Shown here: piece by piece, positions 56,207 through 63,033 of the stretch
Layout of the letters: each line of letters starts with the position of its first letter
Numbering within the stretch: position 1 is the first letter of the stretch
Origin: Mycobacterium sp. E1747
GTDB taxonomy: Bacteria; Actinomycetota; Actinomycetes; Mycobacteriales; Mycobacteriaceae
Direction of reading: 5' to 3'
Length of the DNA: 64,000 nucleotides
Assembly: GCF_001667775.1 (NCBI RefSeq)
Contig: NZ_LZJI01000073.1
Span: 1 to 64,000 of the forward strand
The notes under the pieces: generated by a model
Databases searched by the model: none
Told to the model about the DNA's origin: nothing
The model's input: the letters and a program-made list of their open reading frames with translations, nothing else
Translations under genes and position numbers: made by a program

Positions 56207-57106
56207 TCACGGTGCCGCATCCTCGGTTTGGGGCGACGCCACCACGGGCAGCACGATGACGCTCACCGTCTCCAGACCACGGCCAGCGGTCTGCCGGGCG
56301 ATCGCGTCAAGGAAGTGAGCGGCGGCCGGGTTGATCGACCCCGCCCAGGCCCGGAATCCCTGGACGATGACCGGGTCGCGCTCCAACGACGGATGCACTG
56401 CCCTCAGCACGCCTACCACGTCGTCGGGCAGCGGGTCGGCGAGCTGTTCGTCGATCCAGCGCTGGGCGAGCTCGGTGGCCGCGCCCTCGTCGGCCAACTT
56501 GATCACGTCGCCGGCGAGGTTGCGCAGCCGGTCGAACAGCACCTGGCGTCCCGGCGTCTCGGCCAGTTCCGCCAGCAGCGTGCTGGCCGCCGCCGGCAGG
56601 ACCATCTGCCCGAAGAGCACCGGGACCGGCAGGTCCCACTCCTGGAACAGGTCGGCGTACATGCCGGCGACGGGCTCGGACAGCGGCGCGCTGAGCCGCC
56701 CGATGACCCCGATGCTGTCGCGGTGCGTCGTCGCAAGCCTGCGCAGGATGCCCTCGTTGCCGTCTTCGGCGGGGCGATCGGTGGCCGCGCGGGATCGGTC
56801 GATGGCCGCGATCAGCTGGTCCAGCCGGTCGCGCTGACGCACCAACAAGGTCCGATGTTCATCGAGCAGACCCGCCAACGTGGTGCGGCCACCCGCGATC
56901 AGCCGCTGGATGTCGTTGATGCTGACGCCGAGGCTTCTCATCAGATCGATGCGCAACAGGTCGAGCACCTGCTCCACGTCGAAGACGCGGTAGCCGTTGG
57001 ACAGATGCTCGGCGCGCAGCAGGCCGATCTTCTCGTAGTGGCGGATGCGACCGGAAGCGATCCCGGTCAGGGCCGTGACGTCGCCGATCAGCAACTGCTC
57101 AGCCAC
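56207..57106 (-). CDS. MerR-family transcriptional regulator
   Basis: A 299-residue regulator. The N-terminal winged helix is LLIGDVTALTGIASGRIRHY, then EKIGLLRAEHLSNGYRVFD, and a coiled-coil dimerisation helix follows (about 78-110). A ~180-residue C-terminal helical domain without metal-binding Cys suggests an organic ligand. GTG start at 57106. It is divergent from a Rieske oxygenase gene with a perfect dyad between the two, so it probably controls that gene and itself. Confidence 0.9.
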   Translation of the reverse strand: MAEQLLIGDVTALTGIASGRIRHYEKIGLLRAEHLSNGYRVFDVEQVLDLLRIDLMRSLGVSINDIQRLIAGGRTTLAGLLDEHRTLLVRQRDRLDQLIAAIDRSRAATDRPAEDGNEGILRRLATTHRDSIGVIGRLSAPLSEPVAGMYADLFQEWDLPVPVLFGQMVLPAAASTLLAELAETPGRQVLFDRLRNLAGDVIKLADEGAATELAQRWIDEQLADPLPDDVVGVLRAVHPSLERDPVIVQGFRAWAGSINPAAAHFLDAIARQTAGRGLETVSVIVLPVVASPQTEDAAP

Positions 57107-57111
57107 TCCTT

Positions 57112-57134
57112 GACCTTACAACTGTGGCAAGGTC
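57112..57134. promoter_or_regulatory. Perfect dyad, probable MerR operator
   Basis: Arms GACCTT (57112-57117) and AAGGTC (57129-57134) separated by 11 bases, in the 40-base gap between the merR start and the oxygenase start. MerR regulators bind such dyads inside a long-spacer promoter and untwist it. Confidence 0.7.
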
Positions 57135-57146
57135 TGTACTGATCAG

Positions 57147-58403
57147 ATGGAACGCGACCAGCTGATCGATCTCACCCGCCGCGCCTTGAAGTTGGCGCGC
57201 GACAGAACCACCGATCTCGCCCCGCAGGAGCACCGGGTCCAGGCGCGGGCCTACACGTCGGCGGAGCGCCACGAGCAGGACCGCGCCCTGGTGATGGCCA
57301 GCCCGCAGCTGGTCGGCTATGCCTCGGAGTTGCCCGCCCCCGGCGCGTATTGCACCAAGACGGTGATGGGCCGGTCCATCCTGCTGACCCGGACGGCCGA
57401 CGGATCGGTCAAGGCGTTCGACAACGTCTGCCTGCACCGCCAGTCGCAAGTGGTGACGGGTTGCGGCAGCGCGAAACGATTCACCTGCCCGTACCACGCG
57501 TGGACGTACGACAACAGCGGGCGCTTGGTCGGCCTGCCCGGTCGCGAGGGGTTTCCGAGCGCGGCGATCGCAAGCGCGGCGAAGCCGGGCGCAGCGGGTC
57601 GCCGCCAAACCCCCGCGGCGATCGCAAGCGCGGCGAAGCCGGGCGCAGCGGGTCGCCGCCAAACCCCCGCGGCGATCAAGGCCGATGGTTTGACGGCGTT
57701 GCCCGCCGCCGAGTATGCGGGGTTCCTTTGGGTCGCATTGGATCCCGCCACGGACCTGGATGTCGCCGCGCATCTGGGCCCCTTGGCCGCCGAGCTCGAT
57801 TCGTGGGGCATCGGGCGCTGGTCTCCCCTGGGCGAGAAGGTGCTCGACCGCCCGATCAACTGGAAGCTCGCGGTCGACACCTTCTCGGAGAACTACCATT
57901 TCGCCACCGTGCACCAGCAGACCTTCGCCACTATCGCCCGCAGCAACTGCACGGTGTTCGACGCATTCGGTCCGCACCACCGGCTGATCTTCCCGCTCAA
58001 CACGATCCTGGGACTCGACGAGGTCCCCGAAGAGCAGTGGGATCCGTTCCAGAACTTGGTCGTGATCTACGCGCTGTTCCCCAACATCGTGCTGTCGGTG
58101 ACCATCGCCAACGGCGAGCTGTTCCGGATCTACCCGGGCGATCGGCCAGGGAGATCGATTACCGTTCACCAGAATTCGACACCGCTGGATGTCTCCGACG
58201 AATCGGTGGCCGCAGGCGCCCAGGCCGTCTTCGAGTACGCCCACTCCACCGTGCGCGACGAGGACTACCGGCTGGTCGAGGGCCTGCAGGCCAACCTCGA
58301 GTCGGGCGCTAGCGATCACTTGCTGTTCGGGCGCAACGAACCCGGGCTGCAGCATCGCCACATCGCCTGGTCCCGTGCGCTTGCGGAGGCTCGCGACACT
58401 TAA
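57147..58403 (+). CDS. Rieske non-heme iron oxygenase, alpha subunit, with in-frame repeat insertion
   Basis: A 418-residue aromatic-ring-hydroxylase-type oxygenase. The [2Fe-2S] Rieske site is Cys95-x-His97 ... Cys114-x2-His117; the mononuclear iron ligands are His251 and His256 in ENYHFATVH. Residues 139-177 are two copies of an 18-residue segment (AAIASAAKPGAAGRRQTP) plus AAI, encoded by a 54-bp repeat that is not part of the family; without it the chain would read GFPSAAIKADGLTALP. The insertion falls in the loop between the Rieske and catalytic parts and keeps the frame, so the enzyme may still work. No reductase gene lies next to it. Substrate unknown. Confidence 0.88.
   Translation: MERDQLIDLTRRALKLARDRTTDLAPQEHRVQARAYTSAERHEQDRALVMASPQLVGYASELPAPGAYCTKTVMGRSILLTRTADGSVKAFDNVCLHRQSQVVTGCGSAKRFTCPYHAWTYDNSGRLVGLPGREGFPSAAIASAAKPGAAGRRQTPAAIASAAKPGAAGRRQTPAAIKADGLTALPAAEYAGFLWVALDPATDLDVAAHLGPLAAELDSWGIGRWSPLGEKVLDRPINWKLAVDTFSENYHFATVHQQTFATIARSNCTVFDAFGPHHRLIFPLNTILGLDEVPEEQWDPFQNLVVIYALFPNIVLSVTIANGELFRIYPGDRPGRSITVHQNSTPLDVSDESVAAGAQAVFEYAHSTVRDEDYRLVEGLQANLESGASDHLLFGRNEPGLQHRHIAWSRALAEARDT
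57561..57677. repeat. 54-bp GC-rich repeat, two copies plus 9 bp, inside the oxygenase gene
   Basis: Copies run 57561-57614 and 57615-57668, identical to each other, followed by GCGGCGATC at 57669-57677. The minus strand holds CCCGGCTTCGCCGCGCTTGC, the same core as the 56-bp array at 30134, so the two loci belong to one repeat family. The 54-bp period (18 codons) preserves the reading frame. Confidence 0.95.
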
Positions 58404-58442
58404 ACCACGCACACGACACGCCGCACAACGTGTGCGTGGTTT
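58402..58442. terminator. Bidirectional terminator hairpin
   Basis: A perfect 14-base inverted repeat: AAACCACGCACACG and CGTGTGCGTGGTTT with a 13-base loop, overlapping the TAA stop of the oxygenase gene and lying between it and the convergent AttH-like gene. The A/T bases at the stem ends give a short T-run in both directions. Confidence 0.75.
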
Positions 58443-58462
58443 CAGTCTCGACGCCACGCCTC

Positions 58463-59809
58463 TCAATCGGTGCCGGATATAGCCGCCACCAGGTCGTCCA
58501 ATAGCGTGGCGAGCGCGTCGTTTTGGGCCGTGCGCACCGTGGTCAACAGCCCCACCGCTTCCTGCCGGCGTCCCCGGGCCAACAGCTGCACCAGCAGACC
58601 CGCGGCCATCTGCAGGTCCCGGTCGGCGGGTTCCATGTTCGCGACAGTGGTGGCCAGCACCTCCACCAGCTCCCAGTCCCGATACATGGCCAGCGAGCGC
58701 TCGTTGAACGCAAAGCCGGTCACGGGTTTGCCCCACAGGGTCCCGCTGTAGCGGTACGGACCCTCCATGTATTCGATCGGCAAGCCGTGCGCCGGCGCGG
58801 GTACCAGGGGCTCCCCGATGACGTCGAGTTCCATCGTGCGGCAGGTGATCCGGTGGCGATCCGGCATGTATCGGGCGGCCGCATGCGGCCGCACCAACGG
58901 CTGCACCGCCTCCGGCCAGCGCACATAACTGCGGATCGTCACCTCGACGTCTTCGGCGCATTCCGGCGGAATGGCCGGGTCGGGATGACTCATCGTCACG
59001 CCGGTAAACGGCTGCAGCGCATTGCCATTGGTGCGGTCGAACTGCCGCCAGATGCTCAGGTCGACGCCATTGTCGAAGTTGATGGTGCGCCATTCATGGG
59101 ACCGCGCCCGCGGGTCTCCCCCGGTCCCGCCGCCGCCGGCGTACTTCGGGAACCACTGCCGGTCGATGTGCCCGCTGCTGCCGGAAACCTGTTCGACGAC
59201 GTCGCCCCAACGCAGCGTGCCCGCCATCGCCATGCCGGTCTGGAAGTACGAGTAGGTCTCGACCTGGCCAAAGCAGCAGATCTTCCCGTTGTACGTCGAG
59301 GCACCCACCGGGGTCGGTGCGCGCGTTGGCGTTACGGCCAGGTCCAGGCGCATCGGGCGACCCGCCTGGTCCTGGCCGACCAAGCTGACGCGATAGGTAT
59401 AGGGCAGCAGCCCCCCGTCGGCGTCTCGACACGTGGTCCAAGATGCGGTGCCGGCGCCGCTCACGTAGTGGATGTCCAGATAGCCCGGCGTCAGGCTCAG
59501 CTTGGGCTGCGCTGAAGGCGTCATGTTGGCCGGCGGCATGTCGTAGTCCGTGTAGGTGCCGTAGTCACCGGTGTCGAGATCGAACAGCGCCAACGTGTAA
59601 AAGTCCGCGACCACGGTCCCGCCGGGCCGATTCTTGTTGAATATCGTCAGAAAGGCGAACGACCGGTCGGACTCGGCAGCCTCAAGCTGCCCCGCGATGA
59701 ACCAGGTGTCCGACTCCTGATCCGGGTGCTCACCTTCGGCGGCGGGAAAATCCAGCTGGCTGTCTCCGGGCACCAACTGGAACGGGTAACTGCGCCAATC
59801 GCTGGTCAT
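58463..59809 (-). CDS. AttH/CrtC-like protein (lipocalin-like hydratase/hydrolase fold)
   Basis: A 448-residue protein. The N-terminal SDTWFIAGQLEAAESDRSFA and FLTIFNKNRPGG, the central QVETYSYFQTGMAMAGTLRW and GHIDRQWFPKY, and WRTINFDNGVDLSIWRQFDR match the AttH/CrtC family (carotenoid hydratases and related proteins with two lipocalin-like barrels). The C-terminal ~80 residues are helical. No signal peptide is seen. Substrate unknown. It is divergent from an aldehyde dehydrogenase gene with a 94-base shared promoter region. Confidence 0.75.
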   Translation of the reverse strand: MTSDWRSYPFQLVPGDSQLDFPAAEGEHPDQESDTWFIAGQLEAAESDRSFAFLTIFNKNRPGGTVVADFYTLALFDLDTGDYGTYTDYDMPPANMTPSAQPKLSLTPGYLDIHYVSGAGTASWTTCRDADGGLLPYTYRVSLVGQDQAGRPMRLDLAVTPTRAPTPVGASTYNGKICCFGQVETYSYFQTGMAMAGTLRWGDVVEQVSGSSGHIDRQWFPKYAGGGGTGGDPRARSHEWRTINFDNGVDLSIWRQFDRTNGNALQPFTGVTMSHPDPAIPPECAEDVEVTIRSYVRWPEAVQPLVRPHAAARYMPDRHRITCRTMELDVIGEPLVPAPAHGLPIEYMEGPYRYSGTLWGKPVTGFAFNERSLAMYRDWELVEVLATTVANMEPADRDLQMAAGLLVQLLARGRRQEAVGLLTTVRTAQNDALATLLDDLVAAISGTD

Positions 59810-59831
59810 ATCGGCCCTCGCTGCTTTTTTG

Positions 59832-59851
59832 GCTATGTTAGCGTCAATAGC
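59832..59851. promoter_or_regulatory. Short dyad in the AttH-like/aldehyde dehydrogenase promoter region
   Basis: GCTAT and ATAGC arms flank ten bases (GTTAGCGTCA), about 25 bases from one start codon and 55 from the other. The arms are short, so this is a weak candidate operator. Confidence 0.35.
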
Positions 59852-59903
59852 GAAATCACGGTCACTCTGCCATGTGCGCCCAACCCTCCCGAGGAAGTGT
59901 CCG

Positions 59904-61370
59904 ATGACAGCAATTGCCGACCACCGGTCCTACAGCGAACTCTTCATCGGGGGACAGTGGCGCAAGCCCGCCAATCCCCAACAACTCGCCGTCATCTCCC
60001 CGCACTCGGAAGAACCGGTCGGGCAGGTGCAGGTGGCTGGGCCGGAAGACGTCGAAGCGGCCGTCGCCGCCGCACGACACGCCTTCGACCACGGCCCGTG
60101 GCCGCGGATGACCCACGCCGAGCGCATGGCCAAAGTCGAACAGCTCGCCACGATCTACGCCGGCCACATCGAGGGGATGGCCGACCTGATCACCGACGAG
60201 ATGGGCTCCCCGCGCAGCTTCAGCCGAATGGGGCAGGCGGCGGCCGCGGCGACGCTCATCCACCTGTCGCTGGCGGCCGCGCGCGAGTTTCCGTGGGAGG
60301 AACGGCGGCAGGGCGTGCTCGGCGAAGTGCACCTGCGCAGGGCCCCGGTCGGGGTGGTCGGTGCGATCGTCCCGTGGAACGTGCCGCAGTTCTTGATCAT
60401 GCCCAAGCTGATCCCTGCGTTGATCGCGGGGTGCACGGTCATCATCAAACCCGCGCCCGAAACCCCTTTGGACGCTTTGTGGTTGGCGGAGATGATCGAG
60501 CAGCTGGACCTCCCCGACGGGGTCGTCTCGGTGCTCCCCGGCGGCCCTGAGATCGGCGAGGCGCTGGTACGCCATCGGGGTATCGACAAGATCGCGTTCA
60601 CCGGCTCGAGCGCCGTCGGCCGCCGCATCGCCGCACTGTGCGGCGAACAGCTCAAGCGCGTGAGCCTGGAATTGGGCGGCAAGTCCGCGGCGATCATTCT
60701 CGACGACGCCGACGTCGGCAAGACCGTCGCCGGATTGAAAACCGCCGGACTGATGAACAATGGCCAAGCCTGCGTCGCCCAGACCCGCATTCTGGTCAGC
60801 GACCGACGACACGACGAGGTCGTCGACGCGCTGGCCGACATGATGTCGGCCCTCAACGTCGGTGATCCGGCCGACGACGCCACCGACATCGGACCCCTTG
60901 TCGCGCAACGGCAACAACGACGCGTCCAGGACTACATCAAGTCCGGCCAGGCCGAGGGGGCCCGGGTCGTCCTCGGCGGCCAGGACAGCCCGTCGGACCA
61001 CGGCTGGTACGTGCGGCCGACGCTGTTCGCCGACGCCACCAACGACATGCGCATCGCCAGGGAGGAGATCTTCGGCCCGGTGTTAACGGTGCTGCGCTAC
61101 CGCGATGAGGACGACGCCATCCGCATCGCCAACGAGACCGACTACGGTTTGGCCGGTTCGGTGTGGACCTCCGACATCGCACACGGCATGGAGATCGCGG
61201 CCGGTGTGCGGACCGGCACCTACGGCATCAACATGTACACGCTCGACATCGGCGCCCCGTTCGGCGGCTTCAAGCAGTCGGGTATCGGACGTGAATTCGG
61301 CCCGGAGGGCCTTGACGAATACGTCGAGCTGCAGACGTTGGTGTGCAAAGGACAGCTACCGCCGCTATAA
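59904..61370 (+). CDS. NAD(P)-dependent aldehyde dehydrogenase
   Basis: A 488-residue aldehyde dehydrogenase. PWNVPQFLIMPKLIPALIAG, FTGSSAVGRRIA (cofactor), LELGGKSAAIIL (general base Glu), NNGQACVAQTRIL (catalytic Cys) and EEIFGPVLTVLRYRDEDDAI are all intact. It oxidises an aldehyde to the acid; in this cluster an alkyl or terpenoid aldehyde is plausible. The ATG at 59904 has GAGGAA eight bases upstream. Confidence 0.93.
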   Translation: MTAIADHRSYSELFIGGQWRKPANPQQLAVISPHSEEPVGQVQVAGPEDVEAAVAAARHAFDHGPWPRMTHAERMAKVEQLATIYAGHIEGMADLITDEMGSPRSFSRMGQAAAAATLIHLSLAAAREFPWEERRQGVLGEVHLRRAPVGVVGAIVPWNVPQFLIMPKLIPALIAGCTVIIKPAPETPLDALWLAEMIEQLDLPDGVVSVLPGGPEIGEALVRHRGIDKIAFTGSSAVGRRIAALCGEQLKRVSLELGGKSAAIILDDADVGKTVAGLKTAGLMNNGQACVAQTRILVSDRRHDEVVDALADMMSALNVGDPADDATDIGPLVAQRQQRRVQDYIKSGQAEGARVVLGGQDSPSDHGWYVRPTLFADATNDMRIAREEIFGPVLTVLRYRDEDDAIRIANETDYGLAGSVWTSDIAHGMEIAAGVRTGTYGINMYTLDIGAPFGGFKQSGIGREFGPEGLDEYVELQTLVCKGQLPPL

Positions 61371-61530
61371 CCGCCGTCAGTGGCCCCTGCCCATCATCGG
61401 GGCATATGACGATTTCCGGTTGCGATATCACCGGCGATATCAAAATCCGTACCCGTCCCATGGTCGCTGGAGCTGGCCGCCGCGACGCCGTTAGCGTCGG
61501 CAGACCGCGAGATGCAGCGCGGCTACCTCG

Positions 61531-61980
61531 TCATCGGCCACTGACGGGCATCTGCAGGGTGAGCTCGACCGGGCAACACAGCGCGCCGTGCTGATTGGTC
61601 ACCTGAATCTCGATGTCGACGAGGCAACGGGGCGGGTCCACCGAGTCGTCGCGACGCTTGGCCACCGCGCGCCCCCGGCCGATCATCGTGTCGCCGGCGT
61701 ACACCGAACCCATCAACCGCAAGGAGCGCCGCACCACGCGACTGCTCGGGCCCGCCCAATCGGTCGCGACGCGGTCGGCGAAGCCGGCGAGGTGCATCGT
61801 GTTGACGTAGATGGTCGGATTGCCTTGCCGCCGCGCATATTCCGGGTCGAAATGACCCGGGAAATAGTCCCACGTCGCTCCGGCGTTCTCGACCACTCGC
61901 TGGTAGCTGATGTGGTCGACAACCTCGGGCAGGTCGACCGGAACGCTGATCTCGTCGAAGTCCAGGCCGTCGCCTGTCAC
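61531..61980 (-). CDS. MaoC-type hotdog protein (second of a pair)
   Basis: A 149-residue hotdog-fold protein with FDEISVPVDLPEVVDHISYQ, FPGHFDPEYARRQGNPTIYV and NTMHLAGFADRVATDWAGPS, the pattern of MaoC-like hydratases; the His in TMHLAGF is in the active-site helix. GTG start at 61980, overlapping the stop of the preceding MaoC-like gene by four bases. Two adjacent single-hotdog proteins often form a heterodimeric enoyl-CoA hydratase, as for steroid side-chain hydratases. Confidence 0.8.
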   Translation of the reverse strand: MTGDGLDFDEISVPVDLPEVVDHISYQRVVENAGATWDYFPGHFDPEYARRQGNPTIYVNTMHLAGFADRVATDWAGPSSRVVRRSLRLMGSVYAGDTMIGRGRAVAKRRDDSVDPPRCLVDIEIQVTNQHGALCCPVELTLQMPVSGR

Positions 61981-62516
61981 GCGGATACCCCCGGAGTGAA
62001 GCGGAACAACGTGTTGCGGCACCGGGCGACCACCGTCTGGTCCTGACGGCGATAGGTCTCCAGCGTCTCGACGAAATGGCCGACACCCAGCCGCGTCCGC
62101 TTCTCCGGTGACACCGACACCAGTTCCTCGACGACGGTGAGCACGTCACCTTCGACGATGGGCTCCAGGAACTCGACGTCGTTGGCCGCGTTGATGAACG
62201 TGGTGCCCGGCAGCGGCACCCGCAACACCATGGACGCCGTCGGCGACCTGCCCTGCGGCTGCCACGGCGGGGGGATCAGCCACCCCATCAACAGGGCCGG
62301 GGGCGCAAGCAGGCCGCCCCACGTCCGATTCGCGAAATCGGCGTCCCAGTAGGAACGATTGCGGTCGTGGACCATCGCGGCGAACAACTGGATGCGCGCG
62401 CCGCTGACCGCCGTGGCCGCGGTGCGCGGCTCGCTGGCGGCGCCGACCATCCGCAGCGCGTCTTCGTAGGCGCCGAAGGCCAGCTGGTAACTGAGGTCGG
62501 GATCCACGCCACTCAC
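61977..62516 (-). CDS. MaoC-type hotdog protein (first of a pair, N-terminal dehydratase-like)
   Basis: A 179-residue hotdog protein with ARIQLFAAMVHDRNRSYWDA, APPALLMGWLIPPP, and VEFLEPIVEGDVLTVVEELV, as in the N-terminal half of FAS1-type dehydratases. The catalytic His motif is not obvious in it, consistent with the non-catalytic partner of a heterodimer. GTG start at 62516 overlaps the stop of the SnoaL-like gene (GTGA), giving three translationally coupled genes. Confidence 0.8.
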   Translation of the reverse strand: MSGVDPDLSYQLAFGAYEDALRMVGAASEPRTAATAVSGARIQLFAAMVHDRNRSYWDADFANRTWGGLLAPPALLMGWLIPPPWQPQGRSPTASMVLRVPLPGTTFINAANDVEFLEPIVEGDVLTVVEELVSVSPEKRTRLGVGHFVETLETYRRQDQTVVARCRNTLFRFTPGVSA

Positions 62517-62938
62517 ATAACGAGCGGGTGCCTGCTGGGCGCCGAATCCCATTGCAGCGCACGGGAAGTGAAGTACCAGCCGCCACGCTCATAGATGAGC
62601 GTGTCCCGGAAGATCCCCGTGGCCCGCAGCGTGGTGTCACCGTACATGGCGGCGAAAAGCACGGCGACGCAATGCTGTGTCGCGTTGACCCCGTCGACAC
62701 GGATCTCATGATCGAGGGTGACCAGCCGTTGTCCGTCGCCGCCGTCGAACGCCGCGCGCAGGTCATCGAACGTGTCACCGTCGCGGTGATAGGTCGCACC
62801 GGAGTGACGGAACGTGGCGATCCAGCGGTCACGATCGCCGTCGGAGTAGGCCCGGTTGTGCCGGGCGTTCAGGTTGAGGATGGCAGCGCGGCCCGTGGCG
62901 GCCTGCAGCATTTGCTGTTCCTGATAGGACATGGTCAT
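62513..62938 (-). CDS. SnoaL-like (NTF2-fold) protein
   Basis: A 141-residue NTF2-fold protein with NLNARHNRAYSDGDRDRWIA, FRHSGATYHRDGDTFDDLRA and GIFRDTLIYERGGWYFTSRA. The fold is shared by ketosteroid isomerases, SnoaL cyclases and scytalone dehydratase, and the polar cavity (His, Asp, Tyr) suggests an enzyme. The ATG at 62938 is preceded by GGAG with six bases between. It leads a coupled three-gene unit, SnoaL-MaoC-MaoC. Confidence 0.8.
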   Translation of the reverse strand: MTMSYQEQQMLQAATGRAAILNLNARHNRAYSDGDRDRWIATFRHSGATYHRDGDTFDDLRAAFDGGDGQRLVTLDHEIRVDGVNATQHCVAVLFAAMYGDTTLRATGIFRDTLIYERGGWYFTSRALQWDSAPSRHPLVM

Positions 62939-62986
62939 TGCGGTCTCCAGACTTTCCCGGGAAAGGACTGCCAACGAGCGGACGCA

Positions 62987-63033
62987 CGTAACACTAAAGT
63001 AACTTTCCGACTAGTACGTAACATTGACGTAAC
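62987..63033. promoter_or_regulatory. Two 17-bp direct repeats ahead of the SnoaL-MaoC-MaoC unit
   Basis: On the minus strand GTTACGTCAATGTTACG (63033-63017) and GTTACTTTAGTGTTACG (63003-62987) agree at 14 of 17 positions. Each contains GTTAC twice, 11 bases apart. They lie 50-95 bases before the SnoaL start and begin at the stop of the ligase gene, a suitable place for a regulator of the downstream unit. Confidence 0.65.

Noticed and set aside
61371..61530. Intergenic hairpins (TGCCC/GGGCA and GACGC/GCGTC) between the aldehyde dehydrogenase and MaoC genes
   Set aside because: Only 5-bp stems with no T-run; too weak to call a terminator.
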